From Streptomyces sp. NBC_01788 (GTDB lineage Bacteria; Actinomycetota; Actinomycetes; Streptomycetales; Streptomycetaceae), in NCBI RefSeq assembly GCF_035917575.1, contig NZ_CP109090.1, positions 806,001 to 870,000 of the forward strand: a stretch of DNA of 64,000 bases, in the 5' to 3' direction. The first letter of the stretch is position 1; each line of letters opens with the position of its first letter. The notes beneath the pieces were generated by a model, which searched no databases, had not been told where the DNA came from, and saw only the letters and a program-made list of their open reading frames with translations. Of this stretch, positions 41,699-49,376 are shown piece after piece. Both the position numbers and the translations under genes were made by a program.

Positions 41699-42886
41699 GT
41701 GGCCCGTACGCCCGACGACGTGAGCGCCGACGTCCACGACAGGCTTCGCGCGGCGGTCGGCGAGCGGGCGGACCTGCTGTGGGACGTCGCCCTCAGCCTG
41801 CACGCCGAACCGGAGTACGCCTTCGCCGAGCACCGGGCCGCCGCCCTGCTGACGGGCGAGCTGGAACGGGCCGGGTTCGCGGTGGAGCGCGGGGTGGCCG
41901 ACATGCCGACCGCGTTCACCGCCCGCACCGGTCACGGGCACCCCGCCGTGGCGCTGCTGCTCGAATACGACGCCCTGCCCGGCCTCGGCCACGCCTGCGG
42001 GCACAACCTCATCGCGGCCGCCGGCCTGGGAGCGGCTCTCGCGCTGAACACGGTGCTGGACGGCTCGGCCGGGTGCGTGATGGCGGTGGGCTCCCCGGCC
42101 GAGGAGGGCGGCGGCGGAAAGGTCGTGGAGGTGGAGGCCGGTGTGTTCGAAGGCGTCGACGCCGCGCTGATGTTCCACCCGGGGGTGTGCAGCTGGACGC
42201 GGGCGCCGCTGACCGCGTCGGTGCAGTACCGGGTGGCCTTCCACGGCCGCGCCGCGCACCCCACCGGCAGCCCGGCCGAAGGCATCGACGCGCTCCTGGC
42301 GCTCGTGGAGCTGTTCAACGTCCTGACCACGCTGGGCCGGCGCCTGCCGGAAGCCTCCCATGTCCAGGGCATCATCACCGCCGGGGGCACGGCCACCAAC
42401 ATCGTCCCGGAGTACGCGGAGGGCCTGTTCGGTCTGCGCGCGGAGACGAGCCGTGCGTTGCGGGTCCTGACCGGGCAGCTGCGCGCGTGCGCCGAGGGCG
42501 TCGCGCTGGCCACGGACACCAGGGCCGAGATGGAACGCACGACGCTCCGCTACGAGCACTTCCGTGACAGCGACGTCCTGTCCGAGCGGTTCGCCGAGCA
42601 CCTGTCACGGGCCGGGATCACGCTGACCCCGCCTGTGCCCGGCGTCTACCTGGGTTCGTCGGACATCGGCAACGTCAGCACGCGCGTGCCCGCCATCCAC
42701 CCCTTCGTCGCCATCACCGACGAAGGGTCCGACCACACCCCCGAGTTCGCCACGGCCGCCGCCTCCCCACGGGCCCGCGACACCCTCGTCGCCGTGACCG
42801 GCGCTCTGGCGTGCACGGCGGCGGACGTACTGTCGAGCGCGGCCCTGCGCGAGAAGGCGTGGACCCACCACCACGAGGACCACTGA
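41699..42886 (+). CDS. M20-family amidohydrolase/peptidase
   Basis: This 395-residue cytosolic enzyme is of the AbgB/amidohydrolase subgroup. It has the metal-binding motif LLLEYDALPGLGHACGHNL, then VGSPAEEGGGGKV and a dimerisation insert HGRAAHPTGSPAEGIDALLA. The zinc-binding Cys/His/Glu pattern is intact. It likely deacylates N-acyl amino acids or aminobenzoyl-glutamate-like amides. GTG 41699 has CCCGAGGAGATCAG. It sits alone between the SpoIIE-type phosphatase (131-bp gap) and a hypothetical membrane protein. Confidence 0.88.
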   Translation: MARTPDDVSADVHDRLRAAVGERADLLWDVALSLHAEPEYAFAEHRAAALLTGELERAGFAVERGVADMPTAFTARTGHGHPAVALLLEYDALPGLGHACGHNLIAAAGLGAALALNTVLDGSAGCVMAVGSPAEEGGGGKVVEVEAGVFEGVDAALMFHPGVCSWTRAPLTASVQYRVAFHGRAAHPTGSPAEGIDALLALVELFNVLTTLGRRLPEASHVQGIITAGGTATNIVPEYAEGLFGLRAETSRALRVLTGQLRACAEGVALATDTRAEMERTTLRYEHFRDSDVLSERFAEHLSRAGITLTPPVPGVYLGSSDIGNVSTRVPAIHPFVAITDEGSDHTPEFATAAASPRARDTLVAVTGALACTAADVLSSAALREKAWTHHHEDH

Positions 42887-43001
42887 CCCACACCCGCACA
42901 CGGCCGCGCCGGGACTCACTCACCGCCCGCGCGGCTTGGCGGCATCAGCGCCGCGACGCGCGTGGTGAGCAGCTCAGCGGCTTGTCGTGCTGAAGTCCCG
43001 C

Positions 43002-43277
43002 TCACGCCTGAACCAGGTCGAGCGGATCGAGCAGGGACCGAAGTGCCGGGTTCATGCGTCGGCCGCGGCGGACGACGACCGTCAGGTCGATCGCCGCCAG
43101 GAGGGTGAGCACGCCGCACACGACGGCGATGGTGGTCAGCGGGCCGAATCCCGGGCTGTTCCCCGGGCCCGAGTCCACCGCCCACACCGCGAAGTACGCG
43201 GTCACCGCGGCGGAGACCGGGACGAACACGGCGAACAGCAGCAGGCGCAGTCCGAGCGGGTCTGCCCCGTCGGTCAC
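43002..43277 (-). CDS. Hypothetical small membrane protein
   Basis: This 91-residue protein has two membrane helices (LRLLLFAVFVPVSAAVTAYF and FGPLTTIAVVCGVLTLLAAI) with a short outer loop and a basic tail (VVVRRGRRMNP). The start at GTG 43277 is preferred; no strong ribosome site is seen, and TTG 43319 is a longer option. I do not recognise a family. It is divergent from the sortase gene pair. Confidence 0.55.
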   Translation of the reverse strand: MTDGADPLGLRLLLFAVFVPVSAAVTAYFAVWAVDSGPGNSPGFGPLTTIAVVCGVLTLLAAIDLTVVVRRGRRMNPALRSLLDPLDLVQA

Positions 43278-43402
43278 CTGCCGACCGCCCGGAAACCCGC
43301 CTTTGCCATCTCTTTGCAACCCGGTCCCGCCCCGCCTCGTCTCTCCGCTCGATCCGCAACCGCCCGCCGACCCGGTGGGCGCCGACGAAAGAGAGCGAAT
43401 CG

Positions 43403-43765
43403 ATGCGCCGAACCATCCTCACCGTCGCGGCAGTCGCCTGCACTGCCGTGCTGGCGGGAACCGCACCCGCTTTCGCCGACGGGGCCGCTCCCTCCCCGGT
43501 CCCCACCCGGGCCGCCACCCCCTCCCCGGTCCCGACCAGGGCCGCCACGCCCGCGCCGGCCGCGCCGGCCGCCGAGCCGACCCGTGCCCCGGCCCGCGGC
43601 CAGGTCCGCGCGGTGCCCGCGGGCGCGCCCGACACCGGTGTCACCACCCCGGCCCAGGACTCCGACTCCCGGGACGGCCTGATCGGCGGCGGCGCCGGCA
43701 TGGCGCTCGTCGTGGCCGGCGGGGCCGTCCTCGTCGTCCGCAAGCGCCGGACGACCGGCGCATGA
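43403..43765 (+). CDS. Secreted Pro/Ala/Thr-rich protein with C-terminal anchor, possible sortase substrate
   Basis: This 120-residue protein has a Sec signal (VAAVACTAVLAGTAPAFA), a low-complexity stretch with repeat PSPVPTRAATP and then APDTGV ahead of a C-terminal hydrophobic segment (MALVVAGGAVLVV) and basic tail RKRR. This is the layout of cell-wall sorting signals, with the motif PDTG instead of LPxTG or LAxTG. Between the motif and the helix are about 20 residues, more than usual, so the anchor idea is tentative. The downstream sortase starts inside its stop codon (ATGA). It may be the cognate substrate or simply a membrane-anchored partner. Confidence 0.65.
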   Translation: MRRTILTVAAVACTAVLAGTAPAFADGAAPSPVPTRAATPSPVPTRAATPAPAAPAAEPTRAPARGQVRAVPAGAPDTGVTTPAQDSDSRDGLIGGGAGMALVVAGGAVLVVRKRRTTGA

Positions 43766-44400
43766 CACCGCTCTCCAGGCGCGCGTTCGGCACCGCGGCG
43801 CTGGCCGGACTGCTCGCGGGCTGCGGCGGCGCGGGGAGGGACGCATCCGCGCCCTCCCATCCCACCGCCCGCGGCGGCACCCCGGACACGGCCGGCACCA
43901 CGCCGGCCGTGCCCGGTGCCACCGGCTCCCCGCGCCCCCTGCCGCGTTCCGTCCCGGTCCGGCTCCGTATCCCGGCCATCGAGGTCGACACCCCGCTGCT
44001 GAGCCTCGGGCTGGAACAGGACGGCACCGTGCAGGTGCCCCCGGTCACCGCACACGACCGGGCGGGCTGGTACCGGAACTCCCCCACACCGGGGCAGCTC
44101 GGGCCGTCGGTCGTCCTCGGCCATGTCACGGTCGGCCCCTACGGCGACGGAGTCTTCCGTCACCTGGACCGGCTGCGGACCGGCGAGACGATCGTCGCCC
44201 GCCTGGAGAACGGCACACAGGCGCAGTTCGCCGTCACGTCCACCCGGACGGTGGCCAAGGCGCGCTTCCCGACCGACGACGTCTACGGGAACGTGGACCG
44301 CCCGGAGCTGCGGCTCATCACCTGCGGCGGCCCGCGCGACGGTGACGGCTACCGCGACAACGTGATCGTGTTCGCCGTCCTCAGTGCCGTCATCCGCTGA
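43762..44400 (+). CDS. Class F sortase
   Basis: This 212-residue enzyme has a Tat/lipoprotein-like N-terminus (LSRRAFGTAALAGLLAGCGG), suggesting export and possible lipid anchoring. The catalytic domain (residues about 70-212) shows the class F pattern: His in VVLGHVTVG, the Cys in RLITCGG, and the Arg in YRDNVIVF. It should cleave sorting signals outside the cell, joining substrates to peptidoglycan. The ATG overlaps the stop of the preceding gene (ATGA), so the pair is translationally coupled. A hairpin terminator follows (44427-44461). Confidence 0.9.
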   Translation: MTPLSRRAFGTAALAGLLAGCGGAGRDASAPSHPTARGGTPDTAGTTPAVPGATGSPRPLPRSVPVRLRIPAIEVDTPLLSLGLEQDGTVQVPPVTAHDRAGWYRNSPTPGQLGPSVVLGHVTVGPYGDGVFRHLDRLRTGETIVARLENGTQAQFAVTSTRTVAKARFPTDDVYGNVDRPELRLITCGGPRDGDGYRDNVIVFAVLSAVIR

Positions 44401-44426
44401 CGGCGACGGCCGATACGGCGACAGCG

Positions 44427-44461
44427 GCCGGGCCGGCGGAACACTGCACCGCCGGCCCGGC
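44427..44461 (+). terminator. Hairpin after the sortase gene
   Basis: A perfect 13-bp stem (GCCGGGCCGGCGG at 44427-44439; complement at 44449-44461) closes a 9-nt loop, beginning 27 bp after the sortase stop and followed by ATCCTTCCTC. It likely ends the sortase transcript. Confidence 0.8.
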
Positions 44462-44513
44462 ATCCTTCCTCAGGAGCAGCCGCCCCGCCCGCAGCCCCCT
44501 CCCCCATCCACCC

Positions 44514-45038
44514 GTGCCCGAACCGGCACCCCGACCCTGGAGAGCGTTGAAACGGTCCCGCGACAAGGCAGCGGCCGAACTGTTCGCCGCCGTGTACCCG
44601 CGCCTCGCCGGCTGGTGCCGCCGGCTCGTCGACGACGACGAGACGGCCCACGAGATCGCCTCCGAGGCGTTCACCCGGCTCTGGGCCCGTTGGACGTCAG
44701 TGGAGGAGCCGCACGGCTTCCTCTACGTGACCGCGGCCAACATCGTTCGCGACCACTGGCGCAAGCAGGAACGCGAGCGCCGCGCCGTGCGCCGCGCCAC
44801 CACCGAGGCCGCGATCCGCCCCCACTCCGAGCAGACGGACCCGTCGGTGCGCCTGCTCGTGCAGTCCCTGCCGGAACGGCTGCGCGTCCCGATCCTGCTC
44901 CACTACTACGCTGACATGCCGATCCGGGAGGTGTCCGTGCTGACCGGACGCAAGGAAGGAACCGTCAAAGCCGACCTCCATGCGGCCCGAGAACTGCTCC
45001 GCGTCCACCTCAGGAGAAGCCTTGACCACTCGCTTTGA
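44514..45038 (+). CDS. ECF-type RNA polymerase sigma factor
   Basis: This 174-residue protein has sigma-70 region 2 (AAELFAAVYPRLAGWCRR, DDETAHEIASEAFTRLWARW, YVTAANIVRDHWRK) and region 4 (SLPERLRVPILLHYYADMPI, VSVLTGRKEGTVKADLHAARE), with nothing between, as in ECF sigma factors. It likely binds an alternative promoter. The start GTG 44514 has no good ribosome site; TTG 44547 is another candidate. It overlaps the next gene by 17 bp, typical of sigma/anti-sigma pairs. Confidence 0.88.
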   Translation: MPEPAPRPWRALKRSRDKAAAELFAAVYPRLAGWCRRLVDDDETAHEIASEAFTRLWARWTSVEEPHGFLYVTAANIVRDHWRKQERERRAVRRATTEAAIRPHSEQTDPSVRLLVQSLPERLRVPILLHYYADMPIREVSVLTGRKEGTVKADLHAARELLRVHLRRSLDHSL

Positions 45039-45525
45039 CAACGACCCGGAGTTCGCGCCCGACGACCCGCTCGCGGTGATCCTGCGGCCTCCCGCCGACC
45101 GTCTCGGCCCGCCCCCGGGCCGCTACGAGGCGATCCGCCGCGCGGCCGGCCGCCGCAGGCTGCTGCGGGCCGCTGCCGGAGCGGCCGTGACCTGTGCGGC
45201 GGTCGCCATCGTGGTACTGCCGCTGCATCCGTCGGCCCCTTCCGCCCCCGTCACGCCCACGGTCCCCCTGGCTCCGCCGCCCCCGCCGCCCGCCGCGACC
45301 ACACCGGCCCCCTCTCCCACGACGGCACGGACGGCTCGCCCCTCGGACTCCGCCGCCCCCAGTCCCCGCGAGGACGCCGCGACCAGGAGGACGCCCAGCA
45401 CGCCGAGCCGCACCGCGGAGACCGGCACGCGCAGAACGGCCGGACCCGACCCGGCCCGCACGATTCCGGCCACCCCGGAGCGGTCCCGGGCCATTCCCAC
45501 ACCCGGGGCGGCGACTCCTCGCTGA
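45022..45525 (+). CDS. Putative anti-sigma membrane protein
   Basis: This 167-residue protein has a cytosolic N-terminus of about 50 residues (FDNDPEFAPDDPLAVILRP), one membrane helix (LLRAAAGAAVTCAAVAIVVL), and a Pro/Thr-rich, proteolysis-prone outer tail. The topology and gene order match an anti-sigma factor for the upstream ECF sigma, although the ZAS zinc motif (HxxxCxxC) is absent. TTG 45022 is preceded by a strong AGGAGAAGCC. I cannot exclude a membrane protein of other function. Confidence 0.6.
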   Translation: MTTRFDNDPEFAPDDPLAVILRPPADRLGPPPGRYEAIRRAAGRRRLLRAAAGAAVTCAAVAIVVLPLHPSAPSAPVTPTVPLAPPPPPPAATTPAPSPTTARTARPSDSAAPSPREDAATRRTPSTPSRTAETGTRRTAGPDPARTIPATPERSRAIPTPGAATPR

Positions 45526-45620
45526 AGGGCTGTCCCGTAACTGTTGCTGTCCCGTCTCGGTGAAGGCCAGCCGATGTCATTGGGGGCGAGCGAGTACCGA
45601 GCGACAAAACCAGGTCGACA

Positions 45621-46157
45621 GTGGTCACTGCGGTACCCGATCATGCGTTCATGCCTCTCAGAGACACCCTGGCCCGAGTCGATGCAGACCTGGTCGCCGG
45701 CCGGGTCCCCGTCGCGCGCCAGCGCCTGCGCGGCCTGGTGTCTTCCTTTCCGAACGACCTGATGCTTCGCCGGCGCCTGGCCGAGGTGTACCGCCTGTAC
45801 GGAGACCCCGCAGAAGCGGGCCGCTGGATGTACCTCGAACAGGACAGGGACCCAGCTGAGACCTCCGCCTTCGAGGCGAGATACCACACAGCTCCGCGGC
45901 GCATGCGGGCACTTGCCTGGCAGGGCCCGGAGTCGCTTGCCCGCACAACCTTCGCCAGAGAGCGACTGGCAGCAGTACGAGCAGCCTGCTCCGAGGTCAT
46001 GGGACACCCCGTCGACTGGGACACGGTGCCATCTGGCGAGAAGGCGGACAGCAGGAAAAGCGCCTTCGCCAACGTCCTGGCAGGGGCCGGATGCCTGGTG
46101 GCGGTCCTTGCGTTCCTCGCGATCTGGGTAAACGGACTCGTTGCCCTCTTCGACTGA
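45621..46157 (+). CDS. DUF6584 family protein
   Basis: This 178-residue protein begins with a helical region (DTLARVDADLVAGRVPVARQRL, LVSSFPNDLMLRRRLAEVYR) that resembles a TPR-like helical repeat, continues with YGDPAEAGRWMYLEQDRDPAE, and ends with a membrane helix (NVLAGAGCLVAVLAFLAIWV). The core matches DUF6584, of unknown role. The start may be GTG 45621 or ATG 45651; neither has a clear ribosome site. Its codon bias is lower in GC than its neighbours, which hints at horizontal acquisition. It stands alone. Confidence 0.7.
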   Translation: MVTAVPDHAFMPLRDTLARVDADLVAGRVPVARQRLRGLVSSFPNDLMLRRRLAEVYRLYGDPAEAGRWMYLEQDRDPAETSAFEARYHTAPRRMRALAWQGPESLARTTFARERLAAVRAACSEVMGHPVDWDTVPSGEKADSRKSAFANVLAGAGCLVAVLAFLAIWVNGLVALFD

Positions 46158-46490
46158 CTCAGGTCGATGGAGGAGCAGAGCGCGGAGCGCTTCGATGTGG
46201 TCCTGCTCGCTCGCGAATGCGCCGTTGCCGCGAGGTGCCCAGGGAACGGCGAGCTTGCTGACCAGCCGCTGCTTGACAGCCCAGTAGAGAAGTGCTGGTT
46301 TCCGCTCCGATTCCCCCAACCTCCGAGGAGCCTGACGACGACCAAGAGTCGGACGCCGGCTGGGCCGTTCAGGGTAGGTCCGGGATGTCAAGGATACGAA
46401 GGAAGGCGGTTGGATGCGTGCGCGTACGCGAGGAGAGGCTGCCCGGGGGCACACTGTCAGCGCGGCCCCCGGGCATCCTCTCGTGGTCGG
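46158..46490. other. Gap before the glucanase gene, possible decayed gene
   Basis: This 333-bp stretch has reduced GC and no convincing codon bias. A minus-strand frame around 46150-46310 reads LLYWAVKQRLVSKLAVPWAP, which looks like part of a protein but has no start, ribosome site or homologue I know. I see no terminator with a long stem. Confidence 0.35.
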
Positions 46491-47846
46491 TCACCAGCCG
46501 ACGGCCACCAGTAGCCACTGCGGGTTGCCGTGGGAGATGAACGAGGACTGGCCCGCCACGTCGTCGTAGGGGAAGCCGTAGGCGAGCCGGTTGATGGCGT
46601 TGTCGTGCCAGAACTTGGCGTAGTAGTTGGCCGGTGCCGCCTTGTAGTACTGGGCCGGGTCGGACTGCTGGGCGGCCGGGAGCGTGGCGACGTGCCGGTT
46701 CAGGGCGGCGCACATGTCGGGGTTGCCGGCCAGGGAGGCTGCGCAGCCGAAGATGTCGGAGGTGGCCGCGTTCACGCCGACCGACTGGGCGTAGGACGTG
46801 AAGTAGTTGGCGTTCGCGCCGCCCGCGCGGAAGCTGGGGTCGCTGCCGGGGGCGATGATCCGGTAGGGGGCCTGGGTCTGGGCCAGCACCTTGAACTGGT
46901 CGGGAACGGCGCTGGTGAACCGCTGGAAGGTGGTGGCGCGGTCCTCGGCGAAGGTCTGCCGGTTCTCGCCGACCTCCACGTCGTAGCCGTCCTTGGAGTG
47001 CAGGCGCATGGCGAGCTTCAGTCCGAAGGCGTCGACGCGGGTCGTGTTGCCGTTGAAGACGTTGTTGCCGACGGTGAACTCGATGAAGTCGTAGTAGGGG
47101 CTGTTGGGCGAGCCGAGGTAGAAGTACATGCGGCCCGCCGAGTTCGCCGGCATGTCGAGGTACGGCTGCTCGGCGATGGAGTGGACCTGGCCGTTGAAGC
47201 TCCAGTACACCTGGCTGTCGGGGTACTTGCCGTTGGTGCGGTTGAGGATCTTCACCTCGACGGCGTTCTTCGCGGCGGGAATGTCACTGGTGCCGCCCCA
47301 GAAGTCGTCCGGCGGCGTGGTGGTGCCGCCGGGTCCGTAGACCTGGAACTCCCACAGGGAGTAGCCGTAGGGGGTGGCTCGCGCGGTTCCGTAGACGCGC
47401 ACATAGCGGCCGCTGCCGGTGACGGCGAGGTTCTGGGTGCCGCCGGTGGCGTTGGTGGTGGAGTAGACGGTGGTCCAGGTGTTCGCGTCGCTGGACGTCT
47501 GGATCTGGAAGGACTTGGCGTACGCGGCCTCCCAGTTGAGGGTGAAGCGGGTCAGTTGCTGGACGGATCCGAGGTCCACCCGGAGCCACTGCGGGTCGGA
47601 GAAGGCGGAGGACCAGCGGGTGCCGGTGTTGCCGTCGACCGCGGCGGAGGCCGGGAAGGTGTCGTTCTCGACCGAGGACGCCACGGCGGGCCGCCCCTGG
47701 GAGAGCAGTTGGTCCGCGGCCTGCGCGGACGACGGTGTCAGAGCGGCGAAGCAGGCGGCGAGCAGGACGACGACCAAGCCGAGTGCCGTACGGGCACGGG
47801 CGGTGGTCGCCGGTCTGCGGGTGAGTACGCCGGAGAAGGGCTGCAT
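46491..47846 (-). CDS. Secreted GH64 beta-1,3-glucanase with N-terminal F5/8C (CBM32-like) domain
   Basis: This 451-residue enzyme has a Sec signal (LGLVVVLLAACFAALTPSSAQA), an F5/8 type C carbohydrate-binding domain at about 45-185 (ENDTFPASAAVDGNTGTRWS, WLRVDLGSVQQLTRFTLNWE, YVRVYGTARA) and a GH64 laminaripentaose-type glucanase domain from about 195 to 451 (VEVKILNRTNGKYPDSQVYW, MYFYLGSPNSPYYDFIEFT, TSDIFGCAASLAG, FWHDNAINRLAYGFPYDDV). It attacks fungal and plant cell-wall beta-1,3-glucan outside the cell. ATG 47846 follows GGCTTGAGGAGACC. An inverted repeat of LacI-operator type lies 55 bp upstream. Confidence 0.92.
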   Translation of the reverse strand: MQPFSGVLTRRPATTARARTALGLVVVLLAACFAALTPSSAQAADQLLSQGRPAVASSVENDTFPASAAVDGNTGTRWSSAFSDPQWLRVDLGSVQQLTRFTLNWEAAYAKSFQIQTSSDANTWTTVYSTTNATGGTQNLAVTGSGRYVRVYGTARATPYGYSLWEFQVYGPGGTTTPPDDFWGGTSDIPAAKNAVEVKILNRTNGKYPDSQVYWSFNGQVHSIAEQPYLDMPANSAGRMYFYLGSPNSPYYDFIEFTVGNNVFNGNTTRVDAFGLKLAMRLHSKDGYDVEVGENRQTFAEDRATTFQRFTSAVPDQFKVLAQTQAPYRIIAPGSDPSFRAGGANANYFTSYAQSVGVNAATSDIFGCAASLAGNPDMCAALNRHVATLPAAQQSDPAQYYKAAPANYYAKFWHDNAINRLAYGFPYDDVAGQSSFISHGNPQWLLVAVGW

Positions 47847-47900
47847 ACAGGTCTCCTCAAGCCGGTTCGGCGTGCGTGGGGGTGGAGCGGTAGCAGACGT

Positions 47901-47912
47901 GAGAGCGCTCTC
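47901..47912. promoter_or_regulatory. LacI-type operator GAGAGCGCTCTC
   Basis: A perfect 12-bp palindrome sits 55-66 bp before the glucanase start. It has the GAGCGCTC core seen in operators of LacI-family sugar regulators such as CebR (TGGGAGCGCTCCCA). Repression relieved by oligoglucans is the natural guess. No LacI gene is next to it. Confidence 0.65.
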
Positions 47913-48001
47913 TCCGGGTTGTATCCCCACCACCGGCCGACGTCAACAACTGAAGTCGAAATCCCAGGAGTTGACGGTGGATGCCTTCACTACTTGATAC
48001 G

Positions 48002-48076
48002 AGCCGTCCGGTTCGGCGGACGGCTTGCGCCGGACCCGCACCGGCGGCCGGGCCTGAGCCTGGCCGGCCGCCGGTG
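48002..48076 (-). terminator. Two hairpins downstream of the PAS-LuxR gene
   Basis: Hairpin one has a perfect 9-bp stem (AGCCGTCCG at 48002-48010 with 48017-48025). Hairpin two has a 13-bp stem (48039-48051 with 48064-48076, CACCGGCGGCCGG). They lie 13-87 bp past the PAS-LuxR stop (48089) and so could end that transcript. They also mark the left boundary of the polyene-type island. Confidence 0.7.
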
Positions 48077-48088
48077 TGTTCCGTGGCG

Positions 48089-48814
48089 TCAGTCCTTGAT
48101 GAAGTCCGGGACCACCTTCGGCGGCCAGACGCCGACTTTCAGCACGCCCATGGAGTACGCGCGGGACACCAGCGCCGCCCGGTTGGGCACCCGGAGTTTC
48201 CGCAGCAGACAGGTCACGTGGTACTCGATGCCCTGCCGGCTCAGGTGCAGCCGTGAGGCGAGCGGGATCGTGGAGAGTCCGGAGGCTATGCCTTCGAGGA
48301 TCCGGGCGTCGATCTGGCTCAGGAGCTTCTTGCCGCGTCCGCCGACGACCTCCGAGTCGGCCGGGTCGTTCTGCGCGCTGGGCATCATGACCAGGATCGA
48401 GGACTCGTCCGGGAGACCGCCGCGCACCATGAGGGCCGTCAACGGGGCGGTGAACGTGGCGTCGTCCCGTCCCACCGCGATGACGTCGGTGGCGAAGCGG
48501 TCACGCCGGCCTTCGATCAGACCGGTGAACTGCCGCATCAGCGGCTGCTGGACACTGGGGTGGACGAGATCGCTGAAGGTCCGGCCGCACAGGTCCGCGG
48601 ACGAGCCTCCGAACTGCCAGAAGAAGCCCTCACTGGCCTGCTGGATGGTCAGGGACCGGTCGAGACGGGCCATGTTGAGGCGGCCCTCGTCGAGTGGCGC
48701 GGTCTGCGGCGATCGGCCGCCCTCCGGAAGGTCGCGGGCGGCCCCCTTGCCCGAAGCGGCAAGGGTGGACGTGAGCGTGATCGTCTCACGTCGTGAGTTG
48801 GTGACCTGCGGCAT
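48089..48814 (-). CDS. PAS-LuxR transcriptional regulator, PimM-type
   Basis: This 241-residue protein has a PAS-like region (about 50-145: ASEGFFWQFGGSSADLCGRT, MRQFTGLIEGRRDRFATDVI) and a LuxR HTH at the C-terminus (ILEGIASGLSTIPLASRLHL, EYHVTCLLRKLRVPNRAALV). The close SRAYSMGVLKVGVWPPKVVP is the tail of PimM/AmphRIV/FscRI-like polyene activators. It should bind DNA as a dimer and activate the macrolide genes. The start is ATG 48814, with CGAAGGGCG upstream. It is at the left edge of the regulator block. The sequences upstream of the pabAB gene carry matches to the known PimM site. Confidence 0.85.
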   Translation of the reverse strand: MPQVTNSRRETITLTSTLAASGKGAARDLPEGGRSPQTAPLDEGRLNMARLDRSLTIQQASEGFFWQFGGSSADLCGRTFSDLVHPSVQQPLMRQFTGLIEGRRDRFATDVIAVGRDDATFTAPLTALMVRGGLPDESSILVMMPSAQNDPADSEVVGGRGKKLLSQIDARILEGIASGLSTIPLASRLHLSRQGIEYHVTCLLRKLRVPNRAALVSRAYSMGVLKVGVWPPKVVPDFIKD

Positions 48815-49376
48815 AATCGCCCTTCGTGCGGTGGGGGGTGTACTCCGCGCGCGGTGGACCCGATGGGTTCGGGCCCGGCAAGACGGCTCGGCACGAGGGC
48901 GCCCGGGGGACCCTGCGTGGAGGGCGCACGCCGGCGAGTACGGCGACGTGCAGTGCCTCACGCGTCTGACAACGTTGCCGGGCAGCGACTTCTCGTCACC
49001 GTCACCGGACCGTCGGTCTGCGCAGCGGTTGGTACTCATGAGATGGGTGAACAGGTAGCGGGTTCCGATGGTCTTCCCGGTCGGGACAGTCACCGGTCCT
49101 CCAGGGCTTTCCTCTCTCCTTCCGCACGGAAGAGGAAAGCCGAGAAGCACTCGGTTTTCCCGACCGCTCAATTCGCCATTACCACTGGAACCACACCAGG
49201 AACTCTAGAGAGTTGACGGCGACCGGGTCAACGTGAACCGGCCCGATCGCGCCGATTCTGTGGAGTGGCGGGAGAAGGTTCGGTGTCTCGCCCGGGCACC
49301 GCACACAAGGTTCGGTACGGTTGCTAAACCGCAGGTCAGAGAGCACACCGCCGGAACGCTGGGACCGAATGCCCGA
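48815..49376. promoter_or_regulatory. 562-bp region between PAS-LuxR and LAL1 genes
   Basis: No credible gene. It contains a promoter for the PAS-LuxR gene and the 3' end of LAL1. Two hairpins lie at 49107-49158: CTTTCCTCT...AGAGGAAAG (with a 4-nt bulge) and CCGAG-AAGCA-CTCGGTTTT. An inverted repeat GTTGAC-N9-GTCAAC lies at 49212-49232. The hairpins could terminate LAL1. Confidence 0.5.

Noticed and set aside
46167..46514. 115-codon plus-strand frame before the glucanase gene
   Set aside because: No start signal, no domain, biased to Cys/Arg/Pro as in shadow frames.
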